From JAJRAL01 sp050015815 (GTDB taxonomy: Archaea > Thermoplasmatota > Thermoplasmata > Methanomassiliicoccales > UBA472), in contig JBEKAR010000046.1 of assembly GCA_050015815.1 (NCBI GenBank), forward strand, positions 1-11,920: a stretch of DNA of 11,920 nt, read 5' to 3'. This document shows, piece after piece, positions 1 to 5,685 of the stretch (positions are counted from its first letter, which is position 1; the number at the start of each line of letters is the position of its first letter). The position numbers were made by a program, and so were the translations under genes. The notes under the pieces were generated by a model, which did no database searches, had not been told where the DNA came from, and saw only the letters and a list, made by a program, of their open reading frames with translations.

Positions 1-441
1 AAGGAGCACGACGACCTTGGGCTCGTCGATCCGATAGACGAGGCCGGGGAACTGCTCCGGCTCGTACTCGACGCGCTCCAGGCCAAGCGAGATCGCTATC
101 GCGTTGAGGTTGATCTCCTGGCCGAGGTCGCTCGAGGCGACGATGTTCTGCACCTCAATCTTCGGTTCCGTCTTGACCTTGATGCCGGCCTTCTCGATCT
201 GCTTGGCCACCTTGTTGATCGCGATCTTGACGTGCTCGAGGCTCTTCGCCCCGGTGCAGACGACCTTGCCGCTGCGGAAGAGCAGCGTCGCCGTCTTCGG
301 GTCCTTCAGCCTATAGATCAGGCCGGGGAACTGCTCCGGTTCGTACTCGGCGCCGTCTAGTGCGAGCGCGATCGCCTGCAGGTCAAGTTCCTCCCCCAAA
401 GAGGTGGAGGCTACAACGTTCTCGATCTTTATCTTGGCCAT
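1..441 (-). CDS. tbp: TATA-box binding protein (TBP), C-terminus beyond the window
   Basis: This is the archaeal general transcription factor that binds the TATA box and recruits TFB and RNA polymerase. Reading the minus strand from the ATG at 439-441 gives 147 uninterrupted codons to the window edge, beginning MAKIKIENVVASTSLGEELD. The saddle-fold repeat is visible: 'EPEQFPGLIYRL' in the first half returns as 'EPEQFPGLVYRI' in the second, and 'IENVVAST' returns as 'VQNIVASS'. Archaeal TBPs are about 180-190 residues, so roughly the last 35-40 are missing. An SD-like AGAAGGTG (449-456 on plus) lies seven bases before the ATG, and two TATA-like elements lie upstream. Identity is near certain. 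Confidence 0.97.
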   Translation of the reverse strand, partial: MAKIKIENVVASTSLGEELDLQAIALALDGAEYEPEQFPGLIYRLKDPKTATLLFRSGKVVCTGAKSLEHVKIAINKVAKQIEKAGIKVKTEPKIEVQNIVASSDLGQEINLNAIAISLGLERVEYEPEQFPGLVYRIDEPKVVVLL

Positions 442-461
442 TTGGGGGCACCTTCTCTCCC

Positions 462-483
462 TATTTAAATGTGGATTTATATA
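462..483 (-). promoter_or_regulatory. tbp promoter region with two TATA-like boxes
   Basis: Read on the minus strand, the sequence holds TATATAAAT (plus 475-483) followed by TTTAAATA (plus 462-469), both good archaeal box A elements. The distal box would place the transcription start near 453-457, giving a short leader. The proximal one would give an essentially leaderless mRNA. The double box could reflect autoregulation by TBP, but that is speculation. Confidence 0.6.
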
Positions 484-547
484 GCCTTTTGTCTCAACTC
501 ACCAAAGGACTAGCGCAAGATACAGCTCGCTGGCTTGTCCTCTCAGG

Positions 548-570
548 CGCTGTCCGGAGTCGGACAAGCG
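548..570. repeat. Imperfect palindrome / hairpin upstream of tbp
   Basis: CGCT-GTCCG (548-556) and CGGAC-A-AGCG (561-570) form two 9-base arms around GAGT, with a single bulged A at 566. A second, longer-range pairing is possible between GCTTGTCC (533-540) and GGACAAGC (562-569). It sits in the gene-free stretch between tbp and the transposase remnant. It could be an operator, a remnant of a mobile-element end, or an RNA hairpin; nothing in the sequence decides between these. Confidence 0.45.
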
Positions 571-818
571 ACTTGGAACGTTTCTCATCTCTTGCACGGC
601 CGATTGCCAATGCCCACTCTGATGCTAGATGGTTCAAGAGCGACGATGGCGCAGGGAACTGGCTGGACGGCTTCGTAATCCAGTACAACTTCCTGAGGCC
701 GCACACCGCGCTGGACGGATGGACCCCAGCGGAGAAGGCTGGATTGGACCTACCGATTGAGAATGGTTGGGGCGACCTGATTCAGTGGGCTGGCGGTCTT
801 CCACCGACTTCTATTTAG
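567..818 (+). pseudogene. 3' remnant of a DDE transposase/integrase gene
   Basis: Only the C-terminal end of a DDE-type transposase survives. From about position 630 the reading frame gives a diagnostic run, 'WFKSDDGAGNWLDGFVIQYN' followed by 'FLRPHTALDGWTPAEKAGL', the helix and Y-N-x-x-R-P-H-x-A-L-x-G-x-T-P-A-E signature that closes many IS transposases of archaea and bacteria. Upstream, 'DLERF' near 573-587 might be the degenerate catalytic-Glu segment. No start codon, DD motifs or upstream catalytic domain are present; the open frame continues back only into antisense tbp sequence. The frame ends with a stop at 816-818. This marks an old insertion between tbp and the division genes. The IS family cannot be assigned from the fragment. 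Confidence 0.72.
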
Positions 819-910
819 CGCATTCCATTCCTTGGAGACCTAACGAAAGAGATTTGTCCAGCGATACACATTGCTTCTGGCAACTTATTAGAGATGGCAG
901 ACAGGAGAAT

Positions 911-1393
911 ATGGTGAGCTTGCAGAATGACGAGGTCCAGGCGGTGCTGAGAGATGTTTACGGCCAGTGGGGATATGTCGGCGCTGGCTGCAAGTTTGTG
1001 GTCTTCTTGACCGACAATGGCATCCTCTTTGCGGTCACAAGTGGGACGTGGCGAACTGGAATTGTGGAAGGTGTGAGAGGCGGTCTCACTGCTGGAGCAG
1101 GGGCAGCCGGGGCAGCGGCCTCAGGCGGCATTGAACCAATCGAGCACGACTACCAACTCAGCAAGGCGGGCGAATTTGAAGGTGAGAGCTTGGACCAGAT
1201 CATGCAATCGCACAAGAATAATGTCTATCTCACATACGCGGAAATCAAGTCTGCCAAGTACAAGAAGCACTTCGGATGCATTGACGTTAATTACGTGACC
1301 GACAAGGGCAAGTTCTACACCCGATTTCAAATGGATCCACAGGATATTGTGAATAGCATCCTGACTGCGAAGCTCGGGTCAAGACTGGCATAG
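911..1393 (+). CDS. Hypothetical protein, possible PH/GRAM-like fold
   Basis: This is an orphan gene of 160 residues. The ATG at 911 is preferred over the in-frame ATG at 767 because the latter overlaps the transposase remnant, and because AGGAG lies at 902-906, four bases before 911. The protein has a short N-terminal helix, a beta-rich segment (about 27-45, 'CKFVVFLTDNGILFAVTSG'), a Gly/Ala-rich stretch (about 53-73) and a C-terminal part (about 105-155) with alternating strands and a final helix, resembling bacterial PH or GRAM-like domains. That resemblance is weak. There is no signal peptide, and the Gly/Ala stretch is too polar to be a clear membrane helix. GC is lower than in the flanks: 30/60 in 901-960 and 27/60 in 1201-1260, against 38/60 in 2041-2100. 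With the transposase scar just upstream, acquisition by transfer is plausible. Confidence 0.65.
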   Translation: MVSLQNDEVQAVLRDVYGQWGYVGAGCKFVVFLTDNGILFAVTSGTWRTGIVEGVRGGLTAGAGAAGAAASGGIEPIEHDYQLSKAGEFEGESLDQIMQSHKNNVYLTYAEIKSAKYKKHFGCIDVNYVTDKGKFYTRFQMDPQDIVNSILTAKLGSRLA

Positions 1394-1499
1394 CTTATCA
1401 TGGGGCCTGTGGTCCCTACGGACGTTGGCATGGACCGATGTCAGAATGCCCAGAGCGCAAAACCAACACCAAGTTAACAATGCAGGGACCCGCCAATCA

Positions 1500-1508
1500 T
1501 TATATATT
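1500..1508 (+). promoter_or_regulatory. TATA box of the RHH-ftsZ operon
   Basis: TTATATATT stands out as the only strongly AT-rich octamer before the RHH gene. Counting about 25 bases downstream puts transcription start near 1530, leaving a leader of about 40 bases before the ATG at 1572, with the inverted repeat at 1532-1549 inside the start region. Confidence 0.6.
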
Positions 1509-1531
1509 CTGTCGGAGAATACTGAGGATTC

Positions 1532-1549
1532 GTCCGACAACGGTCGGAC
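1532..1549. promoter_or_regulatory. Inverted repeat, candidate operator of the RHH-ftsZ operon
   Basis: GTCCGAC-AACG-GTCGGAC is a perfect 7-base inverted repeat with a 4-base spacer, located at the predicted transcription start. A third half-site, GTCGGAG, occurs at 1511-1517 directly after the TATA box. RHH regulators bind short repeated half-sites as dimers or tetramers, so the adjacent tandem-RHH protein is the natural candidate ligand. As RNA it could also form a 7-bp stem with an AACG loop. Confidence 0.55.
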
Positions 1550-1571
1550 AGCGCGCGCGAAGAGTTGTGTC

Positions 1572-1883
1572 ATGACCGATACCGAACGCATCACGGTAAG
1601 GATTCCAGCGGAGAAGCTCAGGGCGCTCCAGGACCTGGTCGACCAAGGCAAGTATCCGACCATCTCCGACGCCATCAGGGCGGCGCTGGACACGTTCGTC
1701 GAGGCGCACTTCACGCCGGAGTACATCCAGAGGATCACCGTCGAGCTGCCGAAAGGCAACGTGGTGGAGCTGGAGGCACTGGTCCAGGAAGGCGACTCGG
1801 TCTCAATCGATGACGCGATCAGGAACGCAGTACGGGAATACGTGAGGAAAAGGCTGAACCGCGCAATGGAAGAGATGAAGTGA
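1572..1883 (+). CDS. Tandem ribbon-helix-helix regulator upstream of ftsZ (CdrS-like)
   Basis: This 103-residue protein is two RHH (CopG/MetJ-type) DNA-binding modules in a row. Module 1 covers about residues 5-44 (strand 'RITVRIP', then two helices ending 'ISDAIRAALDTFV'). Module 2 covers about 52-96 (strand 'RITVELP', ending 'SIDDAIRNAVREYV'). RHH domains normally work as dimers that build one two-stranded ribbon, so a tandem copy could fold as a pseudo-dimer or tetramerise on adjacent half-sites. In haloarchaea an RHH protein, CdrS, controls ftsZ2 and cell division; the position nine bases before ftsZ suggests a related role, which is inference. The ATG at 1572 is chosen because the RHH fold starts there and the TATA box lies at 1500-1508. 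No clear SD precedes it. Confidence 0.85.
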   Translation: MTDTERITVRIPAEKLRALQDLVDQGKYPTISDAIRAALDTFVEAHFTPEYIQRITVELPKGNVVELEALVQEGDSVSIDDAIRNAVREYVRKRLNRAMEEMK

Positions 1884-1892
1884 GAAGGCACC

Positions 1893-2936
1893 TTGGACAG
1901 GATGGGTGTTCGAGTGGGATGGGAGTACGTTGAGTTGGACGACGGCTCGGGCGAGCCACCCCAGCCCCGCATAGTTGTGGTCGGTTGCGGCGGGGGCGGC
2001 TGCAACAGCGTCCACCGCCTCAACGAGATCGGCATCAGCTGCGCCGAGACCATCGCCATCAACACCGACCGGCCTCACCTCTCACGCATTAAGGCGCACA
2101 GACGCCTGCTCATCGGTCAGGGGGTCACGAATGGCATGGGCGCCGGCTCCGACGCCAACGTCGGCAGGACGTGCGCCGAGAACGCCGTTCCCGAGATCAC
2201 CAAACTGCTTCAAGGGGCCGAACTCACGTTCGTCACAGTTGGTCTGGGCGGAGGGACCGGGACGGGGCTCGCTCCGGTCATCGCCGACGTCGCGAAGAGG
2301 CTCGGCTCGGTCGTCGTAGTGATAGCCACGACGCCGTTCGAGGTCGAAGGCTCGCGGAACAAGACCGCGCTCCGCGGCGTTCGCGAGCTCAAAGGCCTCG
2401 CCGACACTATTCTGTTGCTAGACAACAACCGGCTCCTGGAGCTTGTCGCCAACCTACCGGTGAAGCAGGCGTTCGCGGTCATGGACGAGCTCATCTCCGA
2501 GATCATCAAGGGGATGGTGGAGGCGATCACCGAGGCGTCGCTGATCAACCTCGACTTCGCCGATCTGAGGTCGATACTGCGCAACGGTGGCATCTCGACC
2601 GTGCTCTACGGCGAGAACTCCGACCCCGGTATGGTCGTGCGGGACGCCCTCAGCAACCCGCTCCTCGACATCGACATCTCCGGTGCCACGGCCGCTCTGG
2701 TCCACATCACTGGCGGGGCGAACCTTACGCTTCGCAAAGTGAACAAGGTGATGGAGGAGCTCCGCGGCTACCTCGACGACGACGCGAACGTGATTTTCGG
2801 CGCTCGGGTGGACGAGAAGTTCGAAGGCTCGATCCGTCTGCTCGCCGTCGTCACCGGCATAGCGGAGCTGAGCGAGGACCAGGACATCGAGGTCGCCGAC
2901 GAGATCGAGACGGTCGGGGAGAGGTTCACGATCTGA
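1893..2936 (+). CDS. ftsZ: Cell division GTPase FtsZ
   Basis: FtsZ is the tubulin-like GTPase that polymerises at midcell to form the division ring. Counted from the TTG at 1893, the nucleotide-binding start 'GCGGGGCN' is at 31-38, the tubulin signature GGGTGTG at 119-125, the switch segment 'TTPFEVEGSR' near 146, 'LLLDNNRLL' at 174-182, and the catalytic T7-loop N-L-D-x-x-D at 219-224. The C-terminal domain runs to about residue 320. Only about 25 acidic residues follow, so there is no long linker and no recognisable bacterial D-I-P-x-F-L type tail. The TTG at 1893 gives 347 residues; the in-frame ATG at 1902 would give 344, and neither has a strong SD. It follows the RHH gene after nine bases, so the two are probably co-transcribed. 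Confidence 0.96.
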   Translation: MDRMGVRVGWEYVELDDGSGEPPQPRIVVVGCGGGGCNSVHRLNEIGISCAETIAINTDRPHLSRIKAHRRLLIGQGVTNGMGAGSDANVGRTCAENAVPEITKLLQGAELTFVTVGLGGGTGTGLAPVIADVAKRLGSVVVVIATTPFEVEGSRNKTALRGVRELKGLADTILLLDNNRLLELVANLPVKQAFAVMDELISEIIKGMVEAITEASLINLDFADLRSILRNGGISTVLYGENSDPGMVVRDALSNPLLDIDISGATAALVHITGGANLTLRKVNKVMEELRGYLDDDANVIFGARVDEKFEGSIRLLAVVTGIAELSEDQDIEVADEIETVGERFTI

Positions 2937-3644
2937 TCATTTCTCTAGCTTTTTAATCTTCTTCGCCGCGTCCCCGATGACGCCCATGATCGTGTGGAAC
3001 TCCCACTTCGTCAGCACCGCCCTGCCAATCATGCGCCGGAACATCACGCTCGTCTTCTCCCGGCGGAAGTCGTGGTAGTCTACCGCTTCGAGAAGGTCGT
3101 CGAAGAACAGGAACAGCTTCTCCTTGTCCTCCTCGGACGCGGGACGGGGGCCGGAGAGCGGCACGTTGGCGGCGTGCAGTTCGTACAGCACGATGGCGGC
3201 CGCGTGCGAAAGGTTGAGCACCGGATACGCTTCTGACGCGGGGATGTGCACCAGTATGTCGCACCGCATCAGGTCCTCCTGCGAAAGGCCGGTGTCCTCC
3301 GGACCGAATAGGATCGCGACCTGCTCGTCGAAATCCTTCAGCCGTTCCGCCAGTTGTTTCGGCGTTATCGGGATGCGCACGTAGTTCTTGTCGCCGCTGG
3401 TGACGATGCCACTCGTTCCGACGATGAGCGAGCAGCCCTTGACCGCGTCGTCCAGGTTGTCGTGGACCTTTGCGCCGATGACGAGGTCCCTGGAGTGCTT
3501 CGCCCGCTTGAACGCCTCATCGCCGATCGGACAAGGTCTCACGAACCTCAGGTCGTCGAACCCGAAGTTCCCCATCGCCCTGCCGACCGCCCCGACGTTG
3601 CCCTCGACCCGGGGCTCCACCAGCACAATCCTGACGCTTGGCAT
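2937..3644 (-). CDS. trmJ: tRNA (cytidine/uridine-2'-O-)-methyltransferase, TrmJ/SpoU family
   Basis: The 235-residue protein is a SPOUT-class methyltransferase, probably modifying the ribose of nucleotide 32 in the tRNA anticodon loop with S-adenosylmethionine. The three SPOUT motifs are clear: motif 1 'VEPRVEGNVGAVGRAMGNFG' near residue 9, motif 2 'ILFGPEDTGLS' near 111, and motif 3 'IPASEAYPVLNLSHAAAIVL' near 134, which forms the trefoil knot that binds SAM. A C-terminal helical region of about 70 residues ends in lysines, as in archaeal TrmJ. The ATG at 3642-3644 begins 'MPSVRIVLVEP', the usual family start. It diverges from truA across 47 bases and converges on ftsZ with no base between the stops. 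Other 2'-O-methyltransferases of the SpoU family are less likely. Confidence 0.9.
   Translation of the reverse strand: MPSVRIVLVEPRVEGNVGAVGRAMGNFGFDDLRFVRPCPIGDEAFKRAKHSRDLVIGAKVHDNLDDAVKGCSLIVGTSGIVTSGDKNYVRIPITPKQLAERLKDFDEQVAILFGPEDTGLSQEDLMRCDILVHIPASEAYPVLNLSHAAAIVLYELHAANVPLSGPRPASEEDKEKLFLFFDDLLEAVDYHDFRREKTSVMFRRMIGRAVLTKWEFHTIMGVIGDAAKKIKKLEK
2940..2966 (+). terminator. T-rich stretch, possible terminator for ftsZ
   Basis: Immediately after the ftsZ stop, the plus strand reads TTTCTCT, then TTTTT at 2950-2954, then further T-rich bases. Archaeal RNA polymerase terminates at oligo-T runs without needing a hairpin. The same bases encode, antisense, the lysine-rich end of TrmJ ('KKIKKLEK'), so one sequence could serve both purposes. 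Confidence 0.4.
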
Positions 3645-3691
3645 CGTCCAGCCGCAAGTATGAAGTGCCGTTCCCTACTTAATCATGCGGT

Positions 3692-4525
3692 ATGGTCTGG
3701 AGGGCCGCGGTCAAGATCGCCTACGACGGGCGGGGGTTCATGGGCTCGCAGCGGCAGCCCGGCGGATGCACCGTCGAGGACGAGGTCATCTGCTGCCTGA
3801 CGAGGATCACGGCGATCTGTTCTCCAGAGGAGGCGAGGTTCAGGGCCGCTTCACGAACCGATCGAGGCGTGAGCGCCCTGGGCAACGTGGTCGCTTTCGA
3901 CACATCGTTCGACAAGAAGCAGCTGCTCCAGGCGCTGAACTCGCAGTCCGACTCGGTGTTCTTCCTCGGAGTGGCGAAGGTGCCTCCGACGTTCAGTCCG
4001 AGAAGGGCGCAGGGCCGATGGTACAGGTACTTCCTTCCGGCTGAAGGGATCGATCTCACCAGACTCGACGCCGCGCTGAAGCTCTTCGAGGGAACGCACG
4101 ATTTCAAGCGGTTTTGCAAGCCGGAGGGCAGGGAGACGACGAAACGGATCGAGAGCATCAGCGCCTTTCCAATCGGCGATTTCATCGTTGTGGACTTCAG
4201 AGCGAGGGAATTCCTCAGAAATCTCATCAGGCGCATCATCGCGGCGGCCGAGATGGCGGGAAGCGGTGGGGTCGGTCTTGACGTCGTGGAACAAGCAGTG
4301 GAGGGAAGCGAATTCTCCTTCGGTCTGGCCCGTCCCGAGAACCTTGTGCTCATGGAGGTCAGGTACACCCTCGATTTCGAGGTTGGCAAGGGAGCGGCGC
4401 TGAAGAGGAGATTGGCATCGGCACGGAGGGAGGCGTTCCTCGGGTTGGCGTTCGTCGAGGGGCTGGAGCAGGCGTCTGGCATTGGGACGGAACAGGCTGC
4501 GAAAGCATTATCCAAGCACGGATGA
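3692..4525 (+). CDS. truA: tRNA pseudouridine synthase A (archaeal TruA)
   Basis: TruA converts uridines 38-40 in the tRNA anticodon arm to pseudouridine. The protein is 277 residues. The N-terminus 'KIAYDGRGFMGSQRQPGGCT' is typical of the family, and the catalytic aspartate is D57 in 'ASRTDRGVSALGNVVAF'. Further family blocks are 'RWYRYFLP' (about 109-116), 'GTHDFKRFCKPEG' and 'RAREFLRNLIRRI'. The ATG at 3692 is used; an in-frame ATG does not occur shortly upstream, and the ATG at 3685 is in another frame. The stop overlaps the start of the next gene by four bases (ATGA at 4522-4525), showing translational coupling. Its divergent neighbour TrmJ also acts on the anticodon loop. Confidence 0.95.
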   Translation: MVWRAAVKIAYDGRGFMGSQRQPGGCTVEDEVICCLTRITAICSPEEARFRAASRTDRGVSALGNVVAFDTSFDKKQLLQALNSQSDSVFFLGVAKVPPTFSPRRAQGRWYRYFLPAEGIDLTRLDAALKLFEGTHDFKRFCKPEGRETTKRIESISAFPIGDFIVVDFRAREFLRNLIRRIIAAAEMAGSGGVGLDVVEQAVEGSEFSFGLARPENLVLMEVRYTLDFEVGKGAALKRRLASARREAFLGLAFVEGLEQASGIGTEQAAKALSKHG

Positions 4526-5061
4526 GTCTCACGCTCGTGAGGCTGGCGATAAGCGGGACCCCGGGCACCGGCAAGACTGCGACAGCGAGCATCCTCGCGT
4601 CTAGAGGGATGGACGTCGTCGAGCTCAATCTTTTCGCCAACGAGCACGGACTTCTCGGGAAGATAGACCGGAAAAGGAAGGCCAGGGAGATTGATGTCGA
4701 GAAGCTTGACGAAGCGCTCCTCAAGGAGCGCACTGGTGACGTAGTCCTGGTCGGGCACATCGCTCACTTTCTGAGCGCTGACAGGATAGTCGTTCTCCGT
4801 ACCAGACCATCAGTTCTCAGGAAGCGGCTCGAGGCGCGCGATTATTCAGAATCGAAGGTCAAGGAGAATCTCGAGGCAGAGGCGTGCGACGTGATTCTGA
4901 TCGAATCGCTGGACCGGTCGAAGAAGGTCTACGAGATTGACACCACGGAGCGGACGCCGGAGGAAACGGCGGACGCGATAGAAGATATACTGGCCGGGAA
5001 AACCAAGAAGTACGAACCGGGGCATGTCGACTGGAGCGAGGAGGTGCTTGGCTGGTACTAG
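4522..5061 (+). CDS. Fap7/AK6-type adenylate kinase-like NTPase
   Basis: The 179-residue P-loop enzyme belongs to the Fap7/AK6 (hCINAP) group. Eukaryotic Fap7 is needed for the last steps of small ribosomal subunit maturation, and archaeal homologues bind ribosomal protein uS11. The Walker A loop is GTPGTGKT at 12-19, 'DVVLVGHIAHFL' (about 73-84) corresponds to the Walker B region, and 'VVLRTRPSVLRKRLEARDYS' plus 'KVKENLEAEACDVILIES' are family hallmarks; the C-terminal '..VDWSEEVLGWY' is also usual. The start overlaps the truA stop (ATGA). The last codons contain the GGAGGTG that appears to serve as SD for the next gene. The adenylate kinase activity of this family is known, and the ribosome role here is inferred. 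Confidence 0.9.
   Translation: MSLTLVRLAISGTPGTGKTATASILASRGMDVVELNLFANEHGLLGKIDRKRKAREIDVEKLDEALLKERTGDVVLVGHIAHFLSADRIVVLRTRPSVLRKRLEARDYSESKVKENLEAEACDVILIESLDRSKKVYEIDTTERTPEETADAIEDILAGKTKKYEPGHVDWSEEVLGWY
5040..5046 (+). promoter_or_regulatory. Shine-Dalgarno pointing to a CTG start
   Basis: GGAGGTG, a seven-base match to the archaeal anti-SD, lies inside the end of the kinase gene. Five bases later (5052) is the in-frame CTG proposed as start of the phospholipid synthase. The in-frame ATG at 5100 is more than 50 bases away, too far to use this SD. Confidence 0.6.
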
Positions 5062-5684
5062 ATGGCCATAGGGAGGGGGCCGACAAGATCATCGGGCCGA
5101 TGGCAAAGGCCTTTGTCCGATGGAACCCGAACACCCTGAGCGCGATCTCGTTCCTCCTCGCGATCCTTGCCGGCTTCACGGTATTCTTCGCCGACAGGGA
5201 CTGGCAGATCCTCCTCCCCTTGTCATCGGTCCTCATCCTGCTCAGCGGACTCTTCGACGCGATAGACGGCAAGGTCGCCAGGCTCATAGGAAAGGCGTCG
5301 CGGAGGGGTGATTTCGTCGATCATGTCCTCGACCGCTACTCCGACGTGATTCTTATCGGAGCGATCGGGATCAGCTCATGGAGCGACCCGATACTTGGTC
5401 TTCTCGCTCTCTCCGGAGTGCTCCTCACCAGCTACATGGGGACGCAGGCCCAGGCGGTCGGGGCGGGAAGGAACTACGGTGGTCTGCTCGGAAGGGCCGA
5501 CCGCATGGTGCTGCTGATAGCGATCCCGCTCGTACAATGGGTCCTCATGTCGTTCGGCTACGGCTCGTTCACCGTGCTAACGTATTCCATTACGGTCTTC
5601 GACCTCTTGCTCATCTGGTTCGCGGTCGTCGGTCATCTCACCGCGATCCAACGCGCGGTCTCCACTTATAAGAGGATCAAGTGA
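5052..5684 (+). CDS. CDP-alcohol phosphatidyltransferase (archaetidylinositol-phosphate synthase-like)
   Basis: This is an integral membrane enzyme that transfers a polar head group to a CDP-activated lipid, in archaea CDP-archaeol. The class signature D-x2-D-G-x2-A-R-x8-G-x3-D-x3-D is complete; counting from the ATG at 5100 its residues are D53, D56, G57, A60, R61, G70, D74 and D78. Several hydrophobic spans follow (about 14-30, 38-52, 83-110, 129-146, 153-176). Archaetidylinositol-phosphate synthase is the best match, but other head-group acceptors are possible. The conventional start is the ATG at 5100 (194 residues). I prefer the CTG at 5052 (210 residues) because of the SD at 5040-5046 and because the added 'VLDGHREGADKIIGP' matches the L-D-x-x-R-x-x-A-D-x-x-x-x-P opening I recall for archaeal homologues. 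It would then overlap the kinase gene by ten bases. Confidence 0.88.
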   Translation: MVLDGHREGADKIIGPMAKAFVRWNPNTLSAISFLLAILAGFTVFFADRDWQILLPLSSVLILLSGLFDAIDGKVARLIGKASRRGDFVDHVLDRYSDVILIGAIGISSWSDPILGLLALSGVLLTSYMGTQAQAVGAGRNYGGLLGRADRMVLLIAIPLVQWVLMSFGYGSFTVLTYSITVFDLLLIWFAVVGHLTAIQRAVSTYKRIK

Positions 5685-5685
5685 A

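Noticed and set aside
360..566. Upstream part of the open frame that ends in the transposase remnant
   Set aside because: This part is antisense to tbp and crosses its promoter; no transposase similarity is visible before about 567.
1551..1560. Alternating GCGCGCGC run near the RHH start as a Z-DNA or regulatory element
   Set aside because: Only about nine alternating bases in a GC-rich genome; not distinguishable from chance.
1379..2065. A 228-codon minus-strand frame across the RHH gene and the start of ftsZ
   Set aside because: It covers the operon promoter and two real genes in antisense and shows no domain.
3721..4767. A 348-codon open frame on the minus strand opposite truA and the kinase gene
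   Set aside because: It is fully antisense to two genes with clear catalytic motifs, and its product is Ser/Arg-rich with no recognisable domain; a GC-rich shadow frame.
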